From assembly GCF_023149035.1 (NCBI RefSeq), contig NZ_JAHXMY010000001.1:1364001-1428000 (forward strand): DNA of 64,000 nt. Direction: 5' to 3'. The notes beneath the pieces are model-generated. The model was not told the origin of the DNA. It searched no databases and saw only the letters and a program-made list of their open reading frames with translations. The position numbers were made by a program, and so were the translations under genes. Source of the stretch: Microbacterium sp. EYE_78 (GTDB lineage Bacteria; Actinomycetota; Actinomycetes; Actinomycetales; Microbacteriaceae). This document shows, in pieces, positions 23,060-32,222 of this stretch (its first letter is position 1; each line of letters begins with the position of its first letter).

Positions 23060-24057
23060 CCTCGGGTACGCCGTCCCTGAAAATCGACACCCGGTGGGAC
23101 GGCAGTCACGGGATCGGGCGCTACGCACGCGAGGTCGTGTCCCGGCTGGCGGTGCCCTGGGAGGACCTGGGCGCTATGGGATCGCCGTCCTCGCCGAGGG
23201 AGGCGTGGCGTCGAGATGCGGGTCTCGCGTCGTCTGACGTCGTCTATTCGCCTGGGTACAACGCTTCGCGGGTCTCGCGCGCGCTGCAGCTCGTCACCGT
23301 CCACGACCTGATTCACATGGCGGTCGGTGGTCCGAAGGGTGCGCTCTATCGCGTCTACTACGACGCCGTCGTGAAGCCGATCATCAAGCGGGCACGGTCT
23401 GTCATTACCGTGTCTGAGACATCCGCTTCAGCGATCCGGCAGTGGGTCGACGACGACCACGTCGAAGTCGTCAATGCCGGCATCGGAGTGTCGGATGCGT
23501 TCGTTCCGGACGGACCGGTGTTCGAGGCGGAAAGGCCGTACGTGATGTACGTCGGAAATCTGCGCGCGCACAAGAACACGGCGACGCTCTTCGAAGCCGT
23601 CGCGCACACCGACTTCGCCCTGACGTTGCTCCTCCCGTCCGCTGAGCACGAGGCCGCATCGCACGCGGCCGAAGCGGCAGGCATCGCCCATCGGTGCGAG
23701 ATCCTCAGCGGCGTCTCCGACGGCGAGCTCGCGCGCCTCTACCGTGGCGCATCGGTGACCGCCATGCCGTCGCTCGTCGAAGGCTTCGGTCTGCCTGCCC
23801 TCGAAAGCTCGATGTCTGGCACCTCCGTCGTCTACTGGTCGGGCTGCGCGGCGGTCGCGGAGAGCGCCGGGGCTTCGGGAGTACCCGTCGCCAGTGCGAC
23901 CGATGCTCGCGAGTGGGCCGCGACGCTCGTCGCGGCCGCACACGCCGGCCCCTCGGTGCGCGGCGATCGCGCGAGCTTCGACTGGGAGCGGACCTCTCAC
24001 GTCGTCGGGAAGGCTCTTCTGTCCGTGGGGGCATCTGTCTCGGGGCGCCGTCCGTGA
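23056..24057 (+). CDS. GT4 glycosyltransferase (glycan locus, second)
   Basis: A 333-residue GT-B enzyme. The ATG at 23056 overlaps the preceding stop as ATGA and is preferred to the upstream ATG at 23026. An N-terminal IDTRWDGSHGIGRYAR glycine motif and HDLIH are seen. The nucleotide-sugar EX7E motif EGFGLPALE starts at about Glu242. The N-terminal domain is somewhat short, but the overall pattern matches mannosyl/rhamnosyl transferases of capsule loci. Its stop overlaps the flippase start. Confidence 0.88.
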   Translation: MTSGTPSLKIDTRWDGSHGIGRYAREVVSRLAVPWEDLGAMGSPSSPREAWRRDAGLASSDVVYSPGYNASRVSRALQLVTVHDLIHMAVGGPKGALYRVYYDAVVKPIIKRARSVITVSETSASAIRQWVDDDHVEVVNAGIGVSDAFVPDGPVFEAERPYVMYVGNLRAHKNTATLFEAVAHTDFALTLLLPSAEHEAASHAAEAAGIAHRCEILSGVSDGELARLYRGASVTAMPSLVEGFGLPALESSMSGTSVVYWSGCAAVAESAGASGVPVASATDAREWAATLVAAAHAGPSVRGDRASFDWERTSHVVGKALLSVGASVSGRRP

Positions 24058-25298
24058 CGCGCGGGGGCGAAGCCGGGCTGACCGGAAGACTCATCTCCTT
24101 CTCCACCTTGCCGTTCATTTCGCTCGTCATACCGCTCATCGCGCTGCCCATCGTGGCCCGAGTCGGGGGAGTGGACACATGGGCGGCGCTGACCGTAGGG
24201 CAGGCCCTCGGTGGGTACGCGGTCGCCGTGTCCTTCGCGGGCTGGAATGTCCTCGGAACGCCTCGGATCGCGCTGGCGAAGCCGGAGGCCCGGCGGCCGC
24301 TGTACGAGCTCTCGTTCGCGGTGAGGCTGTGTGTGTTCGCCGTGATCGCTCCGATCGCAGCCCTCGTCGGCTGGCTGATCGCTCCCGACGGCGGCAAGGT
24401 GATGGCGGTGTTCGCGGTGATCTCGTCCGCGCTCCCCGGCCTCGGCGTCGCGTGGTACGCCGTGGGGGCGTCGTCGCCGATGATCATCGCAAAGTATGAA
24501 CTGGTGCCCCGCGCGATCGCGTCGGTGGCTTCGATTCCCCTTGTGTTGCTGACGGGCGTCGTGGAGATCTACGTCATCTGCTTGGTGATAGGCCCTCTCC
24601 TCGGTCTCGTTGTTTTCAACGTCAAGGAGGTCGGTCGTGCTGTGCCGCCCTGGCCAGGACGATCGCAGATCACGGAGAACATGCGGGATCACCGAGGCGC
24701 CTGGATGCTCGAGGCATCCGGAAATCTGTATGCCGGCGCACCTGTGCCGATCGCGGGCGCGCTGTCGTCGCCGGCGCTCGCTGCGAGTTACGGGTCTGCC
24801 GACAAGGTCTACAGGTACGCCCTGTTCTCCGTCGTCGCTTTCGGAAACGCATTGCAAGGCTGGGTGCTGGGGACACCGTCGCGCCGCTCGCGGCACACCA
24901 CGGCGATCGTCCTGATGGCTACCCTCGGCGTGCTCGGCGGATCAGTGATCGCCTTCGGCGGCAGTGCTCTGTCCGCGCTCCTGTTCGGCGCGAAGGTGGC
25001 TGCGACGTCCGACACGATGCTCTGGCTCGGGCTCGCTTTCGCGGCGGTGGCGATGTCGACTCCCCTCATTCGCAATGTCCTGGTGCCTTCACGGCGCGAG
25101 AAGCAGGTGCTCATCGCGACTCTCTGCAGCGCGGTGGTTGGCGTGACGAGCATGGTCATCCTCGGCCTTGCCTGGGGCTCCGCGGGTGTCTCGGCAGGGC
25201 TTGCCATCAGCGAGTGCACGACCCTGGCGGCCTGTGTCGCGCTGGTCGCAACTCGCAACCGAACGCGACCATCGTCCGGAAGCGAGCAGCCCGCATGA
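24054..25298 (+). CDS. Wzx-like polysaccharide flippase
   Basis: A 414-residue polytopic membrane protein with about twelve hydrophobic segments. The GTG at 24054 overlaps the preceding TGA by four bases. The overall pattern fits the MATE/PST superfamily: a first helix near LISFSTLPFISLVIPLIAL and a loop after helix 6 containing ITENMRDHRGAWMLEASGN. It would move lipid-linked repeat units across the membrane for polymerisation by the Wzy-like protein two genes on. No helper kinase or Wzz is present in the locus. Confidence 0.82.
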   Translation: MTRGGEAGLTGRLISFSTLPFISLVIPLIALPIVARVGGVDTWAALTVGQALGGYAVAVSFAGWNVLGTPRIALAKPEARRPLYELSFAVRLCVFAVIAPIAALVGWLIAPDGGKVMAVFAVISSALPGLGVAWYAVGASSPMIIAKYELVPRAIASVASIPLVLLTGVVEIYVICLVIGPLLGLVVFNVKEVGRAVPPWPGRSQITENMRDHRGAWMLEASGNLYAGAPVPIAGALSSPALAASYGSADKVYRYALFSVVAFGNALQGWVLGTPSRRSRHTTAIVLMATLGVLGGSVIAFGGSALSALLFGAKVAATSDTMLWLGLAFAAVAMSTPLIRNVLVPSRREKQVLIATLCSAVVGVTSMVILGLAWGSAGVSAGLAISECTTLAACVALVATRNRTRPSSGSEQPA

Positions 25299-26404
25299 CG
25301 GAATCCGATGGTCGCAGCCGCCGCGTTCACATCCTCCTCCTCGGACCGTCCGCGACGCCGGTCGGTGGATACAAAGTGGCGTACGAGTACGCGAATGCCC
25401 TTACCGAAGCGGGCGAACGTGTCACGGTATGGCACAGCACGGCCTTCTTCGCCGAGATGGTGGAGGGCAGTCGCGTTATCAAGCGTGCGAAAGCGCACGT
25501 GAGGTCTTTCCTCTCTCGTCTCTCCTTCCGGCGAGGGCTCGCACCGTGGATGACTGTCCATCCGGCTGTGACGATGCGGCTGACGGGCGGTCTCCCTCGG
25601 CCGCGTGTGCAGGCCGGCGACATCGTTCTCGCGACCGCTGTCGAGACGGTCCGTCACGCGGCCCGCATCGCTCGAGCTGGCGATGCTGCTTCGGTCGCAC
25701 TCATGCAGCACTTCGAGACCTGGGCCGCGAGTGGCGATCAGATCATCGAGGCCATGCGTGAGGTCGATGTCCGTGTGGTGATCGCGCCCTGGCTCGGGGA
25801 GATTCTCGCCGCGCACGGTATGGCGTCTGTTCTCCTGCCCAACGCGATCGATGCGGGCGCGTTTCCGCTCGGACCACCACTGGATCGTCGCGGGGAGGTC
25901 GTGCTCACGCTGCTGTCCCGACACAGCTATAAGAGGCCGGACGTCGTGATCGCGGCGCTGCAACAGATCCATGAGCGTCTTCCGTCCGCACGACTGGTCG
26001 CATTCGGCCAGGACGAGCGGCCGACAGACCTCGCCGACTACGTCCAATACACGCGAGACCCCGCACCGCCCGAGCTTCGGTCGTTGTATCAGCAGGCGAC
26101 GGTCTACATGTGCGGCAGCGACGCCGAAGGCTGGCACCTGCCGCCGGCCGAAGCGACCCTCAGCGGCGCGTCGGTCGTGTCGACCGATATCGGCGGAGTT
26201 CGTGTGTCCATGGAGAGCGACGCGCTGTACGCGCCGACGGGAGACGCCGCTCGGCTGGCTGAGCTCGTCGTGGTTGCGCTTCGGCAACGCGCGGAGTCGC
26301 AGGAGCGCGCGGACCGGGCACGTGAAAGACTCGTCGCCAGGACGCTCAGGGGAAATGCGCTCCTCTTGTCTCAGGCCTTCGATCGAGCGCGGGGGAAAGA
26401 ATGA
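25295..26404 (+). CDS. GT4 glycosyltransferase (glycan locus, third)
   Basis: A 369-residue GT-B enzyme. The ATG at 25295 overlaps the flippase stop (ATGA) and is preferred to an ATG at 25214. The N-terminus has ILLLGPSATPVGGYKVAYEY; the C-terminal EX7E motif is the variant EGWHLPPAE at about Glu278, followed by ATLSGASVV. It ends in an Arg-rich helix. Its stop overlaps the polymerase start, so the five genes from 21956 to 27840 form one coupled unit. Confidence 0.88.
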   Translation: MTESDGRSRRVHILLLGPSATPVGGYKVAYEYANALTEAGERVTVWHSTAFFAEMVEGSRVIKRAKAHVRSFLSRLSFRRGLAPWMTVHPAVTMRLTGGLPRPRVQAGDIVLATAVETVRHAARIARAGDAASVALMQHFETWAASGDQIIEAMREVDVRVVIAPWLGEILAAHGMASVLLPNAIDAGAFPLGPPLDRRGEVVLTLLSRHSYKRPDVVIAALQQIHERLPSARLVAFGQDERPTDLADYVQYTRDPAPPELRSLYQQATVYMCGSDAEGWHLPPAEATLSGASVVSTDIGGVRVSMESDALYAPTGDAARLAELVVVALRQRAESQERADRARERLVARTLRGNALLLSQAFDRARGKE

Positions 26405-27840
26405 TCGGGTCGGCTGCTTCGTTCACTCAATCGCTCGACCCTGTCGGCTGGGCCGGTCTGGTCGTTGCGGCGATCGTGTTGATCGCTGCGCTCGCCTGGG
26501 CGTCCCTGCGCGTGCCCCCGCGGCTCCTCCTCGGTCTCGCTCTGGCGCTGTCGCTCCTGCAGTTCTTCGGCCCACTCGGATTCATGTCGGGTGCCCTCTT
26601 CATCCAGGCCGGACTCCTCCCGGGACTCCTAGTGCAGTACCGTCTGCTCCTTCGCCGTTGGTGGCCCGTAGCCCTCCTCGCACTCATGGTGTGGCAGCTG
26701 GTCTCTGTTGCATGGTCGTTCTCGTTCGGCTCCGCCGCGTACGGCGTGCTGACGAGTGCTGCACTGCTGACCTTCGTCCTGCTCACGCTCGCGGCTGTGG
26801 ACTCCGGTGCCGGACTCGTCAAAGCGCTGTGGATCCCGGCCCCGATCGTCGTCGCGCAGGCGCTGCTCATCATCTCGTTCCGGGCCTTCCCTGCTCTTGA
26901 AGAGACATACCTGCGGTCATCCATCGCACGCGTCCTCAGCGAGCCCGGGGTGGACGTGCTCTACGCGGGCGGGTACGAGAACGTGCTCGATCCAGGCAAG
27001 GCGGGAGGGCTGCTCCTCAACGGCAACACAGCGTCGCTCTTGATGGCGCTCTGCGCCTGCGTGCTGCTGGCTGCCGCGCTCGGCGAAGCGGCGGTGAATC
27101 GCACATTCGTCGGCATCGCAGGCCTGGCGCTTGTCGCGTCAGTGGCGACCGGTTCGAAGACCCCGCTCGTCTTGGGGCTCGTGTTGCCGGTGATCGTGCT
27201 CGTTCTTCTGGTCGCCCTCCGGCGTCCTCGGCGGGGCCTCTCTATGGGGGCCGGGGTTGCCATCCTCGCGGCTTTGGTGCTGGGCGCGGTGTGGTGGGTG
27301 CGACCATCGACATTCGACGAGGCCGTCCGGACGACGCAGGAGCGATTCGTCCTGTGGGGGCTCGTCTTCGAGCAGGTCCCTCAGCATCCCTTCTTCGGCC
27401 TCGGATTCGGCAACTGGCGCCAGCTCATGGTGGACCGAGTCGTGAACAATCCGCAGCTGGCCGGCGACCCCACTCTCCGCGTACTGCCACCCCACAATTT
27501 GCTCCTGCAGGCGTGGGTGGACGCCGGCATCGTGTCGTTCCTCCTGACCGCAGTCCTCGCCATCCTGCCGATCGTGATCGTCATCCACTCGCTGGTGGCG
27601 GCGAAATCAGAGCCGATCCTCTCGAAGGTGAATCTCGCACGCTGCAGCGTGCTGTTGGGTCTCTGCTGGACGTTCCTTCACGGCATGACGGACACGACGA
27701 TATTCTCCGGTGACAATCACACCCTGGGCTGGTACGGAGTCCTGGTGGGGCTCGCACTCGCGCTGCGCAGTGTCGATGGCGCGGCGGATCGTGCCGAGAG
27801 CATCGAGGTGACGAATCAGGCCGCCCCCCACGGCCGCTGA
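26401..27840 (+). CDS. Wzy-like O-antigen ligase/polymerase family membrane protein
   Basis: A 479-residue protein with about eleven hydrophobic segments and a large loop near residues 310-370 containing the family-type stretch VPQHPFFGLGFGNWRQ. It would polymerise repeat units at the outer face of the membrane. Its 3' end overlaps the converging GT2 gene by 25 bases, so the two transcripts are antisense at their ends. Polymerase and ligase cannot be separated by sequence, but the flippase neighbour favours polymerase. Confidence 0.85.
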   Translation: MIGSAASFTQSLDPVGWAGLVVAAIVLIAALAWASLRVPPRLLLGLALALSLLQFFGPLGFMSGALFIQAGLLPGLLVQYRLLLRRWWPVALLALMVWQLVSVAWSFSFGSAAYGVLTSAALLTFVLLTLAAVDSGAGLVKALWIPAPIVVAQALLIISFRAFPALEETYLRSSIARVLSEPGVDVLYAGGYENVLDPGKAGGLLLNGNTASLLMALCACVLLAAALGEAAVNRTFVGIAGLALVASVATGSKTPLVLGLVLPVIVLVLLVALRRPRRGLSMGAGVAILAALVLGAVWWVRPSTFDEAVRTTQERFVLWGLVFEQVPQHPFFGLGFGNWRQLMVDRVVNNPQLAGDPTLRVLPPHNLLLQAWVDAGIVSFLLTAVLAILPIVIVIHSLVAAKSEPILSKVNLARCSVLLGLCWTFLHGMTDTTIFSGDNHTLGWYGVLVGLALALRSVDGAADRAESIEVTNQAAPHGR

Positions 27841-28799
27841 TGCGTCAGCATTCGGGCTACAACGGAAGCGGAGACCCGACGCGTCCGCTGGATCGTCCGA
27901 CGGCTCTTGAGCCCATGTTGCACGAGTAGCGCGAGCCCCTGACCCGCCCCCACGACGGCGTCGCGGCCCCGGCCCGTGCGCACGGCGTTCGCAAGAATCA
28001 TGACGTACAACAGGATCGCCCGGGGGATGGCCCGGGTTGCCACGGTGAGCGGCAGGTTCCGCCAGAACAGCGTGGGCAGGTTCCGGAAGGTTTGGCGGGT
28101 CGTGAAGCCCGGCACCTTCGCGCTCGAGGCGCCCCGTGCATGGTAGGCGCGAGCTTCTTTCACGTACTGGAAGGTATGTCCTTTCAGCTGGCCTCTGAAG
28201 CTCAGGTCGACGTCCTCGAAATAGGCGAAGAACCGCTCGTCAAAGACGCCCACGTCTCGGAAGAACGTCGTTCTGTAGAGCGTGCCACCGCCCGAGGCTC
28301 CGAACACCGGTCCGCTCTCCGGTGCAGCCGCGGTGCGGTCACCGCGGTTGCGGGGGTAGGGCATACCCCACCACGAGAAGAAGTCACCTGTGCTGTCGAT
28401 GGTCTCGCCATCGCCGCTGAGGAGGAGGCCGGTCGCGACGGAACTTCCGGTGACGACCATACGGTGCACGAGTTGTGACACCCACTCCCGCTCAGGGAGG
28501 GCGTCATTGTTGATGAGGGCAACTGCGTCGTAGCCGGCGTCGAGCGCATAGGCGATCCCGACGTTCACACCTCCGGAGAAACCGAGGTTCTCGCTGTTTC
28601 GTAGAAAGGTGATCTGCGATGAGTCCTCGAGGGCGGTCAGCCGACGGATGCTGTCATCAGTCGAAGCATTGTCGACCACCACGATGTCCAGCGAGGGGTA
28701 GTCCTGGGCGAACAGGTGCTCCAGGCACGAGATGGTGTCGTCGATGCCGTTCCAATTCAGGACGACGGCGAGCACGCTGAGCTCCGATTGCATGCTCAT
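27816..28799 (-). CDS. GT2 glycosyltransferase, WbbL/rhamnosyltransferase-like
   Basis: A 327-residue GT-A enzyme. The ATG at 28799 overlaps the stop of the upstream minus-strand gene (ATGA). Motifs: VVLNWNGIDDT at the start, VVVDNASTDDS, ENLGFSGGVNVG, and the metal-binding ALINNDALPE. A FDERFFAYFEDVDLSFR segment matches the catalytic base region of rhamnosyl-type GT2 enzymes. The basic C-terminus may bind membrane. It probably adds a sugar, possibly rhamnose, to the lipid-linked unit. Confidence 0.87.
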   Translation of the reverse strand: MSMQSELSVLAVVLNWNGIDDTISCLEHLFAQDYPSLDIVVVDNASTDDSIRRLTALEDSSQITFLRNSENLGFSGGVNVGIAYALDAGYDAVALINNDALPEREWVSQLVHRMVVTGSSVATGLLLSGDGETIDSTGDFFSWWGMPYPRNRGDRTAAAPESGPVFGASGGGTLYRTTFFRDVGVFDERFFAYFEDVDLSFRGQLKGHTFQYVKEARAYHARGASSAKVPGFTTRQTFRNLPTLFWRNLPLTVATRAIPRAILLYVMILANAVRTGRGRDAVVGAGQGLALLVQHGLKSRRTIQRTRRVSASVVARMLTHQRPWGAA

Positions 28800-29770
28800 G
28801 ACGCGTCCCGCTGAGCCCAATACCCCGGCAATCGCATCCTGAGGGACGCGCGCAGGGAGATGGACTGGGCGAGCCGGGCCAAGGGCACAGTCCGCCTCGG
28901 CAGCCCTTTCCCCTCGCGCCACCCTTCCGCGCGGCCGATGAGCGACTGCAGATCTCGATCGCGAATCGCGCTGAGCATGCACACGAGCGCCTCCGTGAAG
29001 GCGGCGCGAAGGGCGTAGCGGCCGCGGAGCACGCCGTATACGCGGAGCGTGTAACCGCGCCCGAATCCGGCGAGTCGACGCTGCCGTCGCGAACCGCGCC
29101 CGGCGCTTGCTGCACCGATATGCGAGCCGAGCGCCCGCGGAATTGACGCGCACGCCCACCCGCTGGCGGCGAGACGGAAAGCCAACTCGAGCTCCTCGCC
29201 GTACATGAAGATGTTCTCGTCGAGGAGGCCTACGTCTTCGATAGCCGTCCGGCGGTATCCAGCGAGGGCTCCGTATGGCCCGATCGAGATCGGATCGTTC
29301 GAATCGACGCGCTGCGCGTCTGCGCCGTGGAACCGGACGAATCCCGCAAGTGTCGGGTCCGCAGTCACTCCGTATGCGTCGACGCGACCGTCCGGCTGGA
29401 GAAGAAGCGGAGACGAGCTGCCGGCGCGCTCATCCCGAGCGAAGGAGCGAGCAATGGTCTCGGCCATGTCTGGTGCCGCCTCGACATCGCTGTTGACCAG
29501 GATCACGACTTCGCCATGGCCAGCGCGAATACCGGCATTGCACGAGCGTGCGAATCCGGAGTTCTCGTCGTTCCGCAGAACTGTCACGCCCGGGAAGTGA
29601 GCCTCGATCCTGTCGGCCGTGTCATCAGGCGACGCATCGTCAACGACGAAGACGGTCACAGGGTGGGACTGGGAGAGCAGGCTGTCGATGCAGGGTTCGA
29701 CGTGAGTCCACCCCCCGTACACAGGGACCACCACGTCTACTGACGGCAAAGACATATTGGAGTCAGGCAT
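28796..29770 (-). CDS. GT2 glycosyltransferase paired with the previous one
   Basis: A 324-residue GT-A enzyme. Of three in-frame ATGs (29779, 29770, 29755) the one at 29770 has AGGA at the best distance. Motifs: VVVPVYGGWTHVEPC, VVDDASPDDTA, NSGFARSCNAG, metal site VNSDVEAAP, and a DENIFMYGEELELAFR catalytic-region segment. Cotranscribed and overlapping with the second GT2 gene; divergent from hydrolase B across about 180 bases. Confidence 0.87.
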   Translation of the reverse strand: MPDSNMSLPSVDVVVPVYGGWTHVEPCIDSLLSQSHPVTVFVVDDASPDDTADRIEAHFPGVTVLRNDENSGFARSCNAGIRAGHGEVVILVNSDVEAAPDMAETIARSFARDERAGSSSPLLLQPDGRVDAYGVTADPTLAGFVRFHGADAQRVDSNDPISIGPYGALAGYRRTAIEDVGLLDENIFMYGEELELAFRLAASGWACASIPRALGSHIGAASAGRGSRRQRRLAGFGRGYTLRVYGVLRGRYALRAAFTEALVCMLSAIRDRDLQSLIGRAEGWREGKGLPRRTVPLARLAQSISLRASLRMRLPGYWAQRDAS

Positions 29771-29950
29771 CGGAGACATCCTGACACAGCGCGGCGAGAC
29801 GACTTCCTGATCGCCACGCGGGCGCGGACCCTTCGCGTACACTCTGGACCGGGGGTCCCGGCGGGTGTCGGGAGTGGCGCTTCGTCATCGGGGGAGCGCC
29901 CGTCTTGCAGCACGTCCCCCATCCGACCGCATCAGAAATGGGGATCGATC

Positions 29951-32035
29951 GTGTCGTTCAAGAAGAGCCGCCACCACCTACGCCCGAAGATGCGGCTCGC
30001 GGGAGCAGTGCTGGTCGCCGTCGCTCTCACCGTCGGCTCGGTCGCCTGCGCCCCGGAGCCGTCTGTGACGGCTGAGACGCCCACGCCGAGTGTGCAGCGC
30101 TCGGCTTCCGCGAAGCCTCTGTCGCTACCACGCACGGCTCGGGCCGAGGCGACCGTCGATCACTGGCGGCTCGCGGCGCCCGAGGCGATCGCCGAAGTCG
30201 CCCCCGAGGTCGGCTACGCCCGCGCCGGTGCACTGGCGCTCGGCATCGACGCCCCTGTCATTCGGAAAGCGCAGGAGGCGGCGTCCGCTTCTGTGGACGT
30301 TCAGCCCGGCACGGTCTACGACTTCTCTGCGTGGGTTCGCGTGGCTTCCGTGAAGGCGCTCTCGCTGCCTGCCTCGTTCACTGTCTCGACGTCGAGCATC
30401 GGTCTCGGCAAAGTCGACTCCAAGTGGAAGCGCATCACAGGCACGTACACCACCGGCGCGGCGGAGCACTCCCTCCGGGTGGGGGTCAAGGTGACCGGTG
30501 CCGTGCGTGGAATGTCCGTAGACGGTGTCTCACTCATCGCCCGTTCGGGGACCGCTGCGGGGGTTGATGTCGTCCCCAACGGTTCGTTCGAGGGCGTCGG
30601 AGCGAAGCGTGGCATCCTCAATCGTTCGCTCGTCATGACCACCCGTACGGCGTCGGTCGCCGTCGCACTCCCGGCGGGAACGACCACCTGGGAGGCGAAG
30701 CGGTCAGGAAAGCGGGCTGCCGGCGGGTCGGTCAAGTCGTCCTCGAAGATCACCGCGCTGCCGCTGTCCGGTCTCGCCCAGGGGCTGTACTCGCTCACGG
30801 TCAAGGCCAGCGACAAGAAGACGGTCTCGACAACGATCGCGGTCGTCGACAGCCCGAATCCGTGGATCACGCTGGATCGTCGCTTCGGAGTGGGCCTGCA
30901 CGTCGAGAACGCGATCTATCGGGATTCCGGCCGGCACGCCCGCGCGCTGGGGATCGCGGAAGCTCGGAACGACATCTATTGGCAGCTCGTCGAGAAAAAG
31001 AAGGGTGCGTACGACTGGAACGTCTACGCGGCTCCGCTCGACCGGCTCGCGGCGCAGGGCGTGAAGACGTTGGGCATCGTCGGCTATGGCAACGCCCTGT
31101 ACGGCAATCAGTACGCTCCGCGCTCGAAGGCGGCCATCGCTGCTTACGGGAAATACTCCGCGGCCGTCGCGAAGAGGTTCGACCTCGTGGGCATCGAGGT
31201 TTTCAACGAGTTCAATCACAAGCCGAAGAATCCTTCGGGCTGCACCACCGCGGCCTGCTACCTGCCTCTCCTTCGGGCGGTGGACAGCAGTGTCGGGAAG
31301 GTCGATCCGAAGCTTCCCATCGTGGCTGGGTCGACCGCCCGTTATGACGCGAAGTGGTTTGATGACCTCTGGAAGCGAGGCGGGCTGAAGCACGCGGATG
31401 CGGTCAGCTTCCATCCCTACGAGACGACTGGGAACCCCGAAGCGCTGACGGGCATCATGTCGAAGTCGCGCGCGAGTATGAAGAAGTTCGGCAAGGCCAA
31501 CCGACCGGTGTGGGTGACGGAGCTTGGTACGTCCTCCCGCACCGGCAACCGAACCCAGACTGAGCAGGCATCGGTTCTCATGCGATCCTCGGTGACCGCC
31601 CTCGCGAGCGGTGCCAAGCAGTTCTACTGGTACGACCTCATCAACGATGGTCCGAATCCGCGCGATCAGGAAAGCAACTTCGGGCTCTACGAGCACCCGA
31701 AGAGTTCCGTGGCCGGCCTCGCCCCCAAGCAGGCGGGTTTCGCGCAGGCCCTCACAATCACCCAGTTGGGGGGCCGGTCGTACCGAGCGGCTGACAAGGC
31801 TGGCGCCGGTGTCGTGTCGCGCGCGTTCGGACCCGCCAACGACACGGTCCGCGTCGTCTGGTCCCCGAAGGGCAAGAAAACTGCGACCATCAGGACGACC
31901 TCACCGGTCGTCGTCGTCAACTTCGACGGTTCGAGTCGGACCGTCAAGCCGAAGAGCGGAGTCGTGAAGGTGCAAGTCACGACGAACCCCATCTTCATCC
32001 GCAGCGGCAAGGCCACGGCAGGTGTGACGAAGTAG
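29951..32035 (+). CDS. GH39/PslG-like glycoside hydrolase lipoprotein, copy B
   Basis: A 694-residue paralogue of the protein at 19289-21388, similar along its whole length after the signal region. Here the signal ends VGSVAC, a lipobox, so this copy is membrane-tethered while copy A appears released. The carbohydrate-binding-like region spans about 60-200 and the TIM barrel starts near 300. Candidate catalytic Glu420 lies in FNEFNHKP and Glu524 in WVTELGTS. The start is GTG 29951; only a weak GGGGAT site precedes it. The family and locus suggest cleavage of the locally made polymer. Confidence 0.75.
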   Translation: MSFKKSRHHLRPKMRLAGAVLVAVALTVGSVACAPEPSVTAETPTPSVQRSASAKPLSLPRTARAEATVDHWRLAAPEAIAEVAPEVGYARAGALALGIDAPVIRKAQEAASASVDVQPGTVYDFSAWVRVASVKALSLPASFTVSTSSIGLGKVDSKWKRITGTYTTGAAEHSLRVGVKVTGAVRGMSVDGVSLIARSGTAAGVDVVPNGSFEGVGAKRGILNRSLVMTTRTASVAVALPAGTTTWEAKRSGKRAAGGSVKSSSKITALPLSGLAQGLYSLTVKASDKKTVSTTIAVVDSPNPWITLDRRFGVGLHVENAIYRDSGRHARALGIAEARNDIYWQLVEKKKGAYDWNVYAAPLDRLAAQGVKTLGIVGYGNALYGNQYAPRSKAAIAAYGKYSAAVAKRFDLVGIEVFNEFNHKPKNPSGCTTAACYLPLLRAVDSSVGKVDPKLPIVAGSTARYDAKWFDDLWKRGGLKHADAVSFHPYETTGNPEALTGIMSKSRASMKKFGKANRPVWVTELGTSSRTGNRTQTEQASVLMRSSVTALASGAKQFYWYDLINDGPNPRDQESNFGLYEHPKSSVAGLAPKQAGFAQALTITQLGGRSYRAADKAGAGVVSRAFGPANDTVRVVWSPKGKKTATIRTTSPVVVVNFDGSSRTVKPKSGVVKVQVTTNPIFIRSGKATAGVTK

Positions 32036-32222
32036 CTCGAATGCGCGCAGGACGACCCGGTGCATGCGTGCATCGGGGCGTTCTGCTGGGCGGCCACACC
32101 GAGGAGGAGGTCGTCGTGCGGGCCGGACGCCTCAGGGTGATGTGGAAGAATCCCCTGGGCGTTCAGCGTGCGAGTCGCGGCCCGACACATCTCCCCACCA
32201 CCACTCGCGAACAAGGACAAAA

